In this document: positions 25,598-34,931 of the stretch, one piece after another | Numbering within the stretch: the first letter of the stretch is position 1 | How the letters are laid out: each line of letters starts with the position of its first letter | NCBI RefSeq assembly: GCF_004745825.1 | Contig: NZ_SRLA01000004.1 | Location: forward strand, 372,001 to 436,000 | DNA from: Hymenobacter fodinae | GTDB lineage: Bacteria > Bacteroidota > Bacteroidia > Cytophagales > Hymenobacteraceae | Reading direction: 5' to 3' | DNA length: 64,000 nt | Position numbers and translations under genes: made by a program | The notes under the pieces: model-generated | What the model was told of the DNA's origin: nothing | What the model saw: the letters and a program-made list of their open reading frames with translations, nothing else | Database searches by the model: none

Positions 25598-26893
25598 CTA
25601 GGCCAGTATCGGCTGTTGCCGGCCAGCCCACTCCGCCAGCACCTCCCCCACGCGATACACGTCCTCGAAGGTATTGTAGAGCGGTACCGGGGCTAGGCGA
25701 ATCACGTTGGGCTCGCGCCAGTCACCTATTACGCCTACGGCCATCAGGTGGTCGAACAGGTCGCGGCCGTTTTGGTGTACTAGTAGTGAGAGCTGGCAGC
25801 CGCGCTGGGCCGGGTCGGAGGGGGTAATGATTTCCAGCTGCGACTTTGAGAGACCTAGGCGCGTAATCAGGAACTCCAGGTAGCCCGTGAGCTGCTCACT
25901 CTTACGACGCAGTGCTTCCATCCCCCCGGCAGCCTCGTGCACGGCCAGCGCCGCTTGGTGCACAGCCATGGTCAGGATGGCACTATTCGACAGCTGCCAG
26001 CCGGCCGCCCCGCGCATAGGACGGAAGCCCTTGCGCATTTTAAAGCGCTGAGTTTCATCGTAGCCCCACCAGCCAGCCAGGCGCAGCAGCTCAGGCTGGT
26101 CGGCGTAGCGCTCGTGCACAAATGCCCCCGCAACCCCACCAGGCCCCGAGTTGAGGTACTTATAGGTACACCAGCAAGCAAAGTCTACGTTCCAGTCGTG
26201 CAAGTGCAGCGGGATGTTGCCAGCCGCGTGCGCCAGATCAAACCCCACTTTGGCTCCCACGGCTTGGCCCGCTCGCGTGATGGCCGCCATATCGTACACC
26301 TGCCCCGTGTAGTAGTTGATGCCCCCCATGATAATGGTAGCCAGCGAATCGCCGAGCTCCTCAATCTTGGCCAGGATATCCTCGGTGCGCAAGGTATGCT
26401 CACCGGGGCGAGGCGTGAGCTCCACAATGGCGTCGTCGGGCTGGCGGCCGTGCAGCTTCACCTGTGTTTCGAGGGCGTACTGATCCGAGGGGAAAGCCCC
26501 GCCCTCCATCAGCACCTTGTAGCGCGTGGCGGTGGGCTGGTAGAAGGAAATCAGGAGCAGGTGCAGGTTGGTGGTCAGGTTGTTCATCACCACCACCTCC
26601 AAGGGCTTAGCACCCACAATGCGGGCCGAAGGGGCTGCTAACGACTCATGAAAGCTCATCCAGGGCGAGTCGCCGCGGAAGTGACCCTCTACTGCCAGGT
26701 TCTGCCAATTATTGAATTGCTGCTCGGCTGCGGCGCGGGCAGAGCGGGGTTGCAGGCCCAGCGAGTTGCCGCAGAAATAGAGGCTCTCTTGCCCATCGGG
26801 GCCGGGCGGAATGTGAAACTGCTGACGAAACTCATGCAGGGGGTCCTGCGCATCTAACTGGCGGGCGAAGTCGAGGGTAGGTTCGAAGGTCAT
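25598..26893 (-). CDS. kynU: Kynureninase
   Basis: 431 residues from the ATG at 26893. A GTG at 26929 would add 12 residues and overlap the upstream stop codon. It is a PLP fold-type I enzyme: LYFCGNSLGLQPR near the N-terminus, MNNLTTNLHLLLISFY, FDLAHAAGNIPLHLHDWNVD with the cofactor Asp, and CWCTYKYLNSGPGG, whose Lys forms the Schiff base. It cleaves 3-hydroxykynurenine to 3-hydroxyanthranilate and alanine. It follows the ACMS decarboxylase and 3-hydroxyanthranilate dioxygenase genes in a tightly packed minus-strand operon. The product of the upstream-pathway gene kmo (16021-17403) supplies its substrate. Confidence 0.96.
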   Translation of the reverse strand: MTFEPTLDFARQLDAQDPLHEFRQQFHIPPGPDGQESLYFCGNSLGLQPRSARAAAEQQFNNWQNLAVEGHFRGDSPWMSFHESLAAPSARIVGAKPLEVVVMNNLTTNLHLLLISFYQPTATRYKVLMEGGAFPSDQYALETQVKLHGRQPDDAIVELTPRPGEHTLRTEDILAKIEELGDSLATIIMGGINYYTGQVYDMAAITRAGQAVGAKVGFDLAHAAGNIPLHLHDWNVDFACWCTYKYLNSGPGGVAGAFVHERYADQPELLRLAGWWGYDETQRFKMRKGFRPMRGAAGWQLSNSAILTMAVHQAALAVHEAAGGMEALRRKSEQLTGYLEFLITRLGLSKSQLEIITPSDPAQRGCQLSLLVHQNGRDLFDHLMAVGVIGDWREPNVIRLAPVPLYNTFEDVYRVGEVLAEWAGRQQPILA

Positions 26894-26928
26894 GGGTAGC
26901 AAAGATAGCCAAGCCCCGCGCCTGGGCA

Positions 26929-27960
26929 CTATGTTGCCAGCGCCATGATTTTGGCCAAGTGCTCCTGGCCTAGGCCTAGCCAGTCAAGCGCATTCTGCCC
27001 GAGCATGCGCGCTTTCACGTTCTCGGCGTAGGGCATAGACCGGATTAGCTGCCCCGGCTCTAGCTCGCCCAGCGGAAACGGATAATCGGTACCCAGCGTG
27101 ATTTTATCAGCCCCGAGGGTTTGCACCAAGTACTCCAGCATACGCGGGTCGTGCACCAGAGAATCAACCCAGAAACGCCCTAGGTATTCGCGCGGGTTTA
27201 CAGGGTTGTCTACGGCGCAAAGGTCAGGCCGCACCTGAAATCCGTGCTCAATGCGCCCAATGGTGCTGGCGAAAGTGCCGCCGCCGTGAGCTACTGCCAC
27301 CCGCAGCCGGGGCAACCGCTCCAGCACACCCCCAAAAATTAGGGAACATAATGCCAACGTGCTTTCTGCCGGCATGCCTACCAGCCACGGCAGCCAGTAT
27401 TTGGGCATCTTCTGCTGGGCCATCATGTCCCAGGGGTGAATAAATACGCAGGCACCCAGCTCCTCGGCTGCCTGAAACACTTCAAAGAGCTCAGGAGCAT
27501 CCAGGTTCCAGTCGTTGACGTGAGACCCGATCTGCACGCCGGCCAGGCCCAGTTCCTTCACGCAGCGCTCTAGCTCCCGAACGGCCAGATCGGGGGCTTG
27601 CATGGGCAAGGTACCCAGCCCCACGAAGCGGCCAGGGTAGCGGGCCACCACGCCAGCAATATGGTCGTTGAGCATCCGGCTCAGGTCAAGCGTATCGAGT
27701 GGCCTAGCCCAGTAGCTGAACATGACCGGCACCGTGCTTAGTACCTGTACCTGTGCCCCAAACTGGTCATACTCCCGCAGGCGCACATCCGGGTCCCAGC
27801 AGTTATCCTGAATTTCACGAAAGAACTTATCATCCTGCATCATGCGGGCGCAGCACGGCCGATGATGCTCTAGCCGCACGAAGCCCCCATACCCATACCG
27901 CTCCCGCAGATCGGGCCAGCTTTTAGGCAGAATGTGGGTATGGATATCGATGGTGAGCAC
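26929..27960 (-). CDS. 2-amino-3-carboxymuconate-6-semialdehyde decarboxylase
   Basis: 343 residues, an amidohydrolase-superfamily TIM barrel. The metal site starts at DIHTHILP (H7, H9), with further ligands in VAVAHGGGTFA and GTDYPFPLGE. WDMMAQQKMPKYWLPWLVGM and the neighbours identify it as ACMSD and not another amidohydrolase. It decarboxylates the product of 3-hydroxyanthranilate dioxygenase to 2-aminomuconate semialdehyde, diverting it from quinolinate and NAD. The start codon is GTG at 27960. It lies 12 nt after the dioxygenase gene and ahead of kynU, in one operon. Confidence 0.94.
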   Translation of the reverse strand: MLTIDIHTHILPKSWPDLRERYGYGGFVRLEHHRPCCARMMQDDKFFREIQDNCWDPDVRLREYDQFGAQVQVLSTVPVMFSYWARPLDTLDLSRMLNDHIAGVVARYPGRFVGLGTLPMQAPDLAVRELERCVKELGLAGVQIGSHVNDWNLDAPELFEVFQAAEELGACVFIHPWDMMAQQKMPKYWLPWLVGMPAESTLALCSLIFGGVLERLPRLRVAVAHGGGTFASTIGRIEHGFQVRPDLCAVDNPVNPREYLGRFWVDSLVHDPRMLEYLVQTLGADKITLGTDYPFPLGELEPGQLIRSMPYAENVKARMLGQNALDWLGLGQEHLAKIMALAT

Positions 27961-27972
27961 GGACGCAGGGGG

Positions 27973-28509
27973 CTATTCAATCGGCTTGACTGGGGCCGGG
28001 GGTTGCATGACGGTACCGCATACTTTGCATGTGCGTTTCTGCTCATCCTGCCAAAAACGATTCATGATAGGTGGTAGCTGTGCCACGATATCTGTGATTT
28101 CAGCAAATTCCTCGTAGAGCTTATTACCACAGTTTTCGCAGTACCACTGGAAGCCATCTACCTCGCCAGGAGTACGGTAACGTTCCAATACCAAGCCCAC
28201 GGTTCCAGCCGGCCGGCGCGGAGAGTGCGGCACCCCGCCGGGCAGCAGAAACATACTCCCTTCTTTAATTTCAATATCAACGGGCTGCCCATCCTCAATG
28301 ATTTTCACCACAATGTCGCCCTCCAGCTGCAAGAACAGCTCCTCACCTTCATCTACGTGGTAATCTTTCCGAGCATTGGGCCCGCCTACCACCATCACTA
28401 TAAAATCCTTGTTGTCTTTGAATACTTGCTGATTGCCAACCGGAGGCTTAAGCAAATGACGGTGTTCTTCAATCCACTGCTGGAAATTAAATGGACGAGC
28501 AACGGGCAT
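27973..28509 (-). CDS. 3-hydroxyanthranilate 3,4-dioxygenase
   Basis: 178 residues from the ATG at 28509, with a TTG three codons upstream as a poor alternative. It is a cupin enzyme: the metal-binding DYHVDEGEELFLQLEGD and the downstream PHSPRRP strand match the family, as does the long RFNFQQWIEEH-type start. The C-terminus carries two CxxC pairs (CENC, CKVC), the rubredoxin-like Fe site of bacterial enzymes. It opens the ring of 3-hydroxyanthranilate to 2-amino-3-carboxymuconate semialdehyde. It is first of the operon leading to ACMSD and kynU. A GGCTAGGCCTAGCC palindrome lies upstream. Confidence 0.95.
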   Translation of the reverse strand: MPVARPFNFQQWIEEHRHLLKPPVGNQQVFKDNKDFIVMVVGGPNARKDYHVDEGEELFLQLEGDIVVKIIEDGQPVDIEIKEGSMFLLPGGVPHSPRRPAGTVGLVLERYRTPGEVDGFQWYCENCGNKLYEEFAEITDIVAQLPPIMNRFWQDEQKRTCKVCGTVMQPPAPVKPIE

Positions 28510-28664
28510 AGGATGCAATAGTAAGAGTGAACGAATAGCAAACGGCTAGGCCTAGCCCGCCGAAGCAAATAACGTAATTCCTGTGAAGCCGAGTAACGTA
28601 TACCTTCGCGAGCTTACCATTGCCTGCACATTTCTATCTTTTTCGTACTTAACTCGACTCGCCA

Positions 28665-29450
28665 ATGGATTTTATTTCTCAACGTGCCCTCGTGGGCGGT
28701 AGCACCCAGGGAATTGGGCGGGCGGTAGCTGAAGAATTAGCGCAACGCGGGGCTACCGTAACCTTACTGGCACGCAATGCAGAGGCGTTGCAAGCGGTAG
28801 TTGCTGCCTTACCTAGGCCTAACAACCAGCCCCATGACTTTATCGTGGCTGATTTCAGCCAGCCAGAGCAACTACGCGAGCAAGTTCATTCCTACCTAAC
28901 CCACCACCCGGAAGGGTTTGATATACTCGTGAATAATACGGGCGGTCCGGCTGGTGGTCCTCTTCTGGATGCTTCCATTAATGCCCTGCGGGATGCCTTT
29001 GAGCAGCACGTAATTTGTAATCAGCTACTGGCACAGGAGGTTGTACCAGGTATGCAGGCGAGAAAGCACGGACGCGTTATCAATATTATTAGTACTTCCG
29101 TGAAGCAGCCCCTGCCGGGCCTGGGCGTTTCGAATACTATTCGGGCCGCCGTCGGAAACTGGGCCAAAACTCTGGCTAACGAGCTAGGCCCGGATGGTAT
29201 CACGGTAAACAACGTGCTGCCTGGTGCCACTGTTACGCAACGGCATACCTCTCTAATGGAAAAGAAAGTAGCCCAAACGGGCCAAAGCCTATCAGAAGTA
29301 GAAGCTGCAATGCTCCAACAAATTCCAGCCCGCCGCTTCGGGCAAGCCACAGAAGTAGCAGCTGCCGTGGCATTTCTAGCTTCAGCAGCGGCAGCCTACA
29401 TTACGGGCATCAACGTTCCGGTAGACGGGGGCCGAACTGGTAATTTGTAG
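28665..29450 (+). CDS. SDR-family oxidoreductase with altered active site
   Basis: 261 residues, divergent from the kynurenine operon. The Rossmann start is VGGSTQGIGRAVAEELAQRG (usual T.GGx replaced by GGST) and NNTGGPAGG stands for the NNAG motif. The Ser of the catalytic triad is in IISTSV. The YxxxK segment is replaced by SNTIRAAV, so Tyr is Ser and Lys is Arg. A group of SDRs related to beta-ketoacyl reductases with this change is known, and its reaction is uncertain. The position beside the kynurenine genes suggests a role in aminomuconate processing, but this is inference only. Confidence 0.85.
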   Translation: MDFISQRALVGGSTQGIGRAVAEELAQRGATVTLLARNAEALQAVVAALPRPNNQPHDFIVADFSQPEQLREQVHSYLTHHPEGFDILVNNTGGPAGGPLLDASINALRDAFEQHVICNQLLAQEVVPGMQARKHGRVINIISTSVKQPLPGLGVSNTIRAAVGNWAKTLANELGPDGITVNNVLPGATVTQRHTSLMEKKVAQTGQSLSEVEAAMLQQIPARRFGQATEVAAAVAFLASAAAAYITGINVPVDGGRTGNL

Positions 29451-29478
29451 CCAGCCTATAATGAAGCGGCGTGCTTAA

Positions 29479-29516
29479 AAACACAAGGAGGCCACTTGAG
29501 TGACCTCCTTGTGTTT
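29479..29516. terminator. Bidirectional terminator between SDR and lipoprotein genes
   Basis: A perfect 13-bp stem (AAACACAAGGAGG at 29479-29491 with its complement at 29504-29516) between convergent genes. Confidence 0.85.
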
Positions 29517-29545
29517 CAAATGGCTAATGAACCCGATGTACTCAG

Positions 29546-30076
29546 CTAGTCCACAATTTTCAAGGTTATGTCGTCAGCATAAACTGAGTCAAAGGCGGCG
29601 TCACGATACAGGAATAGCTTCAAATGATGTGTTGGCTGAATAGTTTCTGGCAACTCAAAGTCTTTGTCGATTTCCACCCACTTATTGTACTTCTTAATGG
29701 TCTCCATCTTCACTCCATCACCAAAAACGGGCTGCCCATTGGCGGGGTCGACTACTTGAATACCCAGAATGGCGTTGGTTCTATCGGTGGGGAGAAGAAC
29801 CCAAGCATGCAGATTAATTTTTTTGACTTTGCGCGGGCTCATTTCTCCGAGCACTACGTCGTACGTCAAGCTGAATTCGTGAGTGTTATCTACTTTGATA
29901 CAATACTGACCCGTATGTGCCCGCGTTTTCGTCAGTAACCCTGTGTCTAGGCCACCCCAGCCAGCTAGTTCTTCAAAGCTGGTGCTGGTCAGCACTTTGG
30001 GGTCCACCTTTTTTTCCTCGCCCGATGCGCAGGCAGTCAGTAAAGCAAAGGCGGCTACATAGGATAATCTTTTCAT
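29546..30076 (-). CDS. Lipoprotein with carbohydrate-binding-like fold
   Basis: 176 residues. A lipoprotein signal ends in LTAC (Cys near residue 16), followed by a charged ASGEEKK tether. The rest alternates hydrophobic strands (EFSLTYDVVLG, KKINLHAWVLLP, LKLFLYRD, YADDITLKIV), the pattern of a jelly-roll carbohydrate-binding-type domain ending with the typical DDI.L strand. It is expected on the periplasmic or outer face of the outer membrane. A TAagTTTG promoter element lies 32 nt upstream. The next gene is the adjacent large membrane protein. No ligand can be named. Confidence 0.8.
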   Translation of the reverse strand: MKRLSYVAAFALLTACASGEEKKVDPKVLTSTSFEELAGWGGLDTGLLTKTRAHTGQYCIKVDNTHEFSLTYDVVLGEMSPRKVKKINLHAWVLLPTDRTNAILGIQVVDPANGQPVFGDGVKMETIKKYNKWVEIDKDFELPETIQPTHHLKLFLYRDAAFDSVYADDITLKIVD

Positions 30077-30107
30077 ACAAGTAGGGTATTGATGAGGGAA
30101 GAGCGGA

Positions 30108-30115
30108 CAAACTTA
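30108..30115 (-). promoter_or_regulatory. Bacteroidota -7 element for the 29546-30076 lipoprotein
   Basis: TAagTTTG on the minus strand, 31 nt from the ATG at 30076. Confidence 0.5.
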
Positions 30116-30144
30116 GCCTAAAACAAGGAGTGGAAGGAGTGGGG

Positions 30145-31551
30145 TTATGAAAGAGAACCTATTCCAAGACGCTGCCAAGCCCGACGTAGTATGGCGGGAC
30201 CATATTGAACCACTAGCAACAACGCCACAAATGGCATCACCCACGATACCCGAGCCTGCAACCTATCTAGCACGTTGGCTAGACCACCAGTTACAACAGC
30301 ATTACTCACTACTCCAAGGCTCAATATTACCACCACCAGTATAGCACTTGGCGTTAATAAGCGCCTTAAGCCAGTAAGTAGAAGCCCGGCTAATACTGCT
30401 ACAGCCAGCAGATGGGTGGTGTATGTGCGCTCGTTAAGGGCACTAAAATCAAGTGCTCCCCGGTTCTGCAAGGACGTCATGTACTCCTTCAACTCATAGT
30501 AGGCCAGGTCGCTTACTTTCCAATAAGGGTTGGTATTCTCTCGGAAGGGCGTCAAGCCATCACCATGCCCAATATGAGTAAGCTGACGCAAGGTAGCTTG
30601 CACTGTTTCTGATACGAGGTAAGGATAGTAGCGCGGAGAGGTGAGCACCTCCCGGATAATGTACTTATACTCATCTGTATGCGCCTGCCACCCGCCAGTT
30701 TTTATTAATGGGCTGTTGCTATCCCATAAGAACCCAATCGCATCGTTGGGTAGGTTATCTCGGAAAGCGCACAGACTATACTCGTTACCTGCTTGGCAAT
30801 TGCGGCTCAAGAAATTATCCATGATGCCAGCTTCTATCAATCGGCCCATCAAGAAGGCGGGTGAGGCCTTGGAAATGACGAAGCCACCACCAAATGCTGC
30901 ATGTATACTCGGCAGCACCAGCCAGCCAGCTAGTACTACGGCGGTAGTTACTGCCCACTGAACCCGTTTGACTAGTCCCTTTTCGAATACACCCGTTATC
31001 CAAGCCGTTCCTCCAAAGCTCAGCACTACCAACGTAAACGTAAGTAGGTTAGAGGAATGCATCAGTGCCGCGAGTAAAGTAATAGCTAACAGGCCTAGCC
31101 GCTCTTTCCATCCCAACGCAACGCCCATCAGCAAGAGGCCTAGAGCCAAGATACCCATAGCAGTAAAGATATCGGGCATTAGTTGGCTGCAGAACCATGA
31201 TGCACCCGTCAGCCAAACAGCAAGAGCAATCAGCAGCACTTGAAGTGCCGGGTAGTGACGTAAGCGAGGCGCCAGTACCCGCACGTAATGCAGCAGCAGC
31301 CACCCCAATAACAAACCCTGTGCAAAAATTACCAGCCACAGCGTGAATTGCAGAGAGGTAATTTGAGTGAACAGGCCATACGTAATGGGCCGGTCGTCGG
31401 GTACAACCCTATGAATGCCGCTTTCCAGATACGTACCCGTGTCTGACGTAACTAGCGGAAACCCATTATAGAGTCCGGCGCTTATCAACATCAACGCCGT
31501 ACTTATCAGGGTAAGAAAGCCGACCCACAGGCGCGGAGTAGAAGCCGTCAT
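30145..31551 (-). CDS. Polytopic membrane protein, glycosyltransferase-like
   Basis: 468 residues with about ten transmembrane segments and a soluble loop in the middle (about residues 240-370) containing two Cys (NCQAGNEYSLC), possibly disulphide-bonded. The early loop TSDTGTYLESGIHRVVPDDRP contains acidic residues in the place typical of GT-C transferases, but no named family is recognised. It is the last gene of a minus-strand run that starts with a GT2 polyprenyl-phosphate transferase and two GT-C genes (30145-35856), which suggests a role in surface glycan assembly. Confidence 0.8.
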   Translation of the reverse strand: MTASTPRLWVGFLTLISTALMLISAGLYNGFPLVTSDTGTYLESGIHRVVPDDRPITYGLFTQITSLQFTLWLVIFAQGLLLGWLLLHYVRVLAPRLRHYPALQVLLIALAVWLTGASWFCSQLMPDIFTAMGILALGLLLMGVALGWKERLGLLAITLLAALMHSSNLLTFTLVVLSFGGTAWITGVFEKGLVKRVQWAVTTAVVLAGWLVLPSIHAAFGGGFVISKASPAFLMGRLIEAGIMDNFLSRNCQAGNEYSLCAFRDNLPNDAIGFLWDSNSPLIKTGGWQAHTDEYKYIIREVLTSPRYYPYLVSETVQATLRQLTHIGHGDGLTPFRENTNPYWKVSDLAYYELKEYMTSLQNRGALDFSALNERTYTTHLLAVAVLAGLLLTGLRRLLTPSAILVVVILSLGVVSNAVVTGGLANVLDRLQARVSWVMPFVALLLVVQYGPAILRRAWQRLGIGSLS

Positions 31552-31581
31552 AGAAAGTGCGTATAACGAGCGAGCAGTACT

Positions 31582-33219
31582 CTACCAACGAAGTTTGAAA
31601 ACAGACAATACTCGGCGGCCGAAGGCTCTCACCTGATATATCTCCTTTTGCTGAAATTCGTATTCTTCTTGGTGGCCTCTATAGGCGGTAATTAAGTAGT
31701 CCGCTTCTTCGATTTTATTAACAAACACCAGTCGATTTTGCTCCTCGGGCGTCAGCAGAAAACGGTTATTATCACCTGAGCTCCACTCTCCTAATAAGCA
31801 ATTGATTTTGGGTCGTGAGTCATTTGCCAATACATATTCCAGTCCTTGGCGGTAGCTTAGACTCCAGTAGTCCATCTCGAATCGGTGCGGCACATCATCT
31901 CCAGCCAGTAGGTTGAAGTACACGTTCTGCAATGGATGTGCTGCCACCATTTGCGCCACCAGCGTAAGCATGCTTACTACTGCTACGCCGCCCACGAGCT
32001 GGGGCCAGCGTTTAGCCCACCGGGGCAGCCGTGGGCGCCAGTGCCAGATGGCATAGGCCCCACGCAGTGCCACCAGCAGTGCTGCCGGATACACGAAGTA
32101 TAACTGCCGCCACCCGTCGTAAATGATGGAGTGAAGCACCAGAATTGCCAACAGCGGAGCTAACCACAGGCCTAGAAAGAGCAGATCTTGCAACTCTTGC
32201 TCGCTGCCCCACAGCCGCAGGCCCCCCGCCCGCAGCCGCCGGACTGCCTGAGTTAGGATCAGAGGTAGGCCGAGCAGGAACGGTATCACATAGAGCAGTG
32301 GCGTGGTGATGCCCATCCAGACAAAAGCATAGTGCCAGGGTAAGTCTTTCGCAAACATGCCTGTACCAAAATAGAGCACCTGGCCATCCCAGCGGAACAC
32401 GCTCATATTGTGAAAGGCCTGGCGGAAGTTTTCCCACGGAGCCGACCATAGATATGGCCAGAGCAACACTACTAGGCCAGTCATCACGAGCACATAGATT
32501 AAAGTAGTGCCTAACGCTCTGCGCCAGCTTATTTCCCCATACAATACGCGCAATACCAAAATAGCTAACGTGGCCGCTGGCAGTAGCACTCCCATGATGC
32601 GTACGTCTATGGTGATGGCGCAAGCTAACGCATGCCAAAGGGCCTGCGTCCAGCCTGGGCGGAGTATAAATTGCACGCCGGTATTCATGGCAATGGCAAA
32701 CAATGCCATGAACACTGCATCCTTATCATTATAAAATGACTCCGCAAACAAGCGTGGGCTAAGCACTAGCCATAACGCTCCCAGTAACCCCCACTTCCAG
32801 CTATTGAAGCGCCGCCGTGCGAGTTGATAAAACCCAATGCAGCCTGCCCAACACACGAGAAACGTAGCTAGGTGCCGAAAAAGGTATTGCTCCTTGGTAG
32901 TATCAAGATGCAATACCCGCTCTAGGTAGCTGACGGGCGTTTCAAATGCCACACCATAATCTCGGTCTATATACTCCATTAAAGGCATTTCGTAGGGCTG
33001 AAACGCCGGGTCCTTTGCCACAAACTCTGGGTTGAAGCGCATCATGAGGTGACGCAGCGTAATCATCCCGTTTTTACGACTAACTGGCTCATCAATTGAC
33101 ACTCCATAGTCTGGGTAAATGGATAAACCCAACACCAACAGTAGCAAAAAGAATAAGCTTACAATCAGCCAAGGCCGACGGGCTACTACATCAGGTAACG
33201 GTAAGCGGGTACTACGCAT
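31582..33219 (-). CDS. GT-C (GT39-like) glycosyltransferase, copy A
   Basis: 545 residues with about eleven transmembrane segments. The first periplasmic loop has YPDYGVSIDEP, whose acidic DE pair fits the catalytic Asp position of GT-C enzymes that take sugars from polyprenyl-phosphate donors. SPRLFAESFYNDKDAVF continues the family pattern. It has a same-length paralogue directly upstream (33294-34931). The middle of the two genes is almost identical in DNA while both ends differ. It probably works with the GT2 enzyme at 34924-35856, which would make the lipid-linked donor. The acceptor is unknown. Confidence 0.88.
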   Translation of the reverse strand: MRSTRLPLPDVVARRPWLIVSLFFLLLLVLGLSIYPDYGVSIDEPVSRKNGMITLRHLMMRFNPEFVAKDPAFQPYEMPLMEYIDRDYGVAFETPVSYLERVLHLDTTKEQYLFRHLATFLVCWAGCIGFYQLARRRFNSWKWGLLGALWLVLSPRLFAESFYNDKDAVFMALFAIAMNTGVQFILRPGWTQALWHALACAITIDVRIMGVLLPAATLAILVLRVLYGEISWRRALGTTLIYVLVMTGLVVLLWPYLWSAPWENFRQAFHNMSVFRWDGQVLYFGTGMFAKDLPWHYAFVWMGITTPLLYVIPFLLGLPLILTQAVRRLRAGGLRLWGSEQELQDLLFLGLWLAPLLAILVLHSIIYDGWRQLYFVYPAALLVALRGAYAIWHWRPRLPRWAKRWPQLVGGVAVVSMLTLVAQMVAAHPLQNVYFNLLAGDDVPHRFEMDYWSLSYRQGLEYVLANDSRPKINCLLGEWSSGDNNRFLLTPEEQNRLVFVNKIEEADYLITAYRGHQEEYEFQQKEIYQVRAFGRRVLSVFKLRW

Positions 33220-33293
33220 TGAAATACAGTTGAATAAAGTGCAGAAGCGAATTCAGCAGTTGGCTGGCGTACCTGGAGCAGTAGCCAGCAAGC

Positions 33294-34931
33294 CTACCAG
33301 CGCATCTTAAACACCGAAAGTACGCGTCGCCCGTTGGCTCGCACTTCATGCACTTGTTTCTGCATGAAGTCGTAATCTTCGGGGTGAAAACGGTAAGTGG
33401 AAAGAAAATAATCAGCCTGACCGAGGTCTTCGACAAAGACCAAGCGGCTCTGTTCGTCGGGCGGCAAAATGTATATATTGAAGACGGCCGGACTTGGCAT
33501 CGGGGCGTTAAAGGTGATACGAGGCCTTGGATCGGTGGCTAGGATGTACTCTAGGCCTGCACGGTAGCTCAGCCCCCAATAGTCCATCTCGAAACGATGT
33601 ACCACATCATCTCCAGCCAGTAGGTTGAAGTACACGTTCTGTAAAGGATGCGCCTCTACCATTTGTCCGGCCGTGCCTATCATACTCAGAGCCGCTACGC
33701 TGCCCACGAGCTGGGGCCAGCGTTTAGCCCACCGGGGCAGCCGTGGGCGCCAGTGCCAGATGGCATAGGCCCCACGCAATGCCACCAGCAGTGCCGCCGG
33801 ATACACGAAGTATAGCTGTCGCCACCCATCGTAAAGCACTGAATGCAGAATTATTACTGCCAACAGCGGAGCTAACCACAGGCCTAGAAAGAGCAGATCT
33901 TGCAACTCTTGCTCGCTGCCCCACAGCCGCAGGCCCCCGGCCCGCAGCCGCCGGACTGCCTGAGTTAGGATCAGAGGTAGGCCGAGTAGGAACGGTATCA
34001 CATAGAGCAGTGGCGTGGTGATGCCCATCCAGACAAAGGCATAGTGCCAGGGTAAGCTAGTGGCAGCTTTCATTTTGCCGAAATACAACACTGTACCTCC
34101 CCAGCGGAACACGCTCATATTGTGAAAGGCCTGGCGGAAGTTTTCCCACGGAGCCGGCCACAGATAAGGCCAGAACAATACCACTAATCCGACCGTAAAT
34201 GGTAGATATAGCAAAGTAGCGCTTAACGCTCTGCGCCAGCTTACTTCCCCATACAATACGCGCAACGCTAGCAATACTAACGTAACCACTGGCAGTAGCA
34301 CCCCCATGATGCGTACATCTATAGTAGCAGCACAAGCCATAGCATGCCACACCGCGCGGCTCCAGCTCGGACGTAGAATAAATTGCACGCCGGTATTCAT
34401 GGCAATAGCAAACAATGCCATGAACACTGCATCCTTATCATTATAGAAAAAGTCAGCGAACAGGCGCGGGCTAAGCACTAGCCATAATGCTCCCAGTAGC
34501 CCCCACTTCCAACTGCCAAAGCACCGCCGGGCAAGTTGATAAAACGCGATGCAGCCCACCCAACATACGAGAAACGTAGCTAGGTGCCGAAAAAGGAACC
34601 GCTCCCGGATGGTTTCTAGGAGGAGCAAACGCTCTATATAGCTTATCGAACTTTCGAACAAGATACCATAGTCCCGATCATAGTACTCCATCAGTGGTGT
34701 GCTGAATGGACTAAATGCTGGGTCCCATAGTACAAAGTCAGGATCAAAACGCTGCAGCACGTGCTTGAGCGTAATCATGCCATTGTCGCGACTTTGATTT
34801 TCGTCAATCGACAAGCCATAATCAGGATATATCCAACAGCCGAGCAGCAGAAATAGTAAGAAAAAGCCTGTTACCAGCACCCAAGGTCGCAATGCCAAGC
34901 TGGGTAAGAGCTTTAATTTCTCACTAGCCAT
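33294..34931 (-). CDS. GT-C (GT39-like) glycosyltransferase, copy B
   Basis: 545 residues from the ATG at 34931, exactly the length of copy A. A non-ATG start at 35000 would add 23 unlikely residues. It has the same topology and motifs (YPDYGLSIDEN, SPRLFADFFYNDKDAVF). Its ATG overlaps the TAG of the upstream GT2 gene in ATGGCTAG (34924-34931 on the plus strand), so translation is probably coupled. About residues 60-90 and the last 90 residues differ most from copy A, while the central membrane region matches nearly base for base, including silent positions. Confidence 0.88.
   Translation of the reverse strand: MASEKLKLLPSLALRPWVLVTGFFLLFLLLGCWIYPDYGLSIDENQSRDNGMITLKHVLQRFDPDFVLWDPAFSPFSTPLMEYYDRDYGILFESSISYIERLLLLETIRERFLFRHLATFLVCWVGCIAFYQLARRCFGSWKWGLLGALWLVLSPRLFADFFYNDKDAVFMALFAIAMNTGVQFILRPSWSRAVWHAMACAATIDVRIMGVLLPVVTLVLLALRVLYGEVSWRRALSATLLYLPFTVGLVVLFWPYLWPAPWENFRQAFHNMSVFRWGGTVLYFGKMKAATSLPWHYAFVWMGITTPLLYVIPFLLGLPLILTQAVRRLRAGGLRLWGSEQELQDLLFLGLWLAPLLAVIILHSVLYDGWRQLYFVYPAALLVALRGAYAIWHWRPRLPRWAKRWPQLVGSVAALSMIGTAGQMVEAHPLQNVYFNLLAGDDVVHRFEMDYWGLSYRAGLEYILATDPRPRITFNAPMPSPAVFNIYILPPDEQSRLVFVEDLGQADYFLSTYRFHPEDYDFMQKQVHEVRANGRRVLSVFKMRW

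Noticed and set aside
25937..26641. Plus-strand reading frame of 234 codons opposite kynU
   Set aside because: His/Arg/Val-rich shadow of kynureninase.
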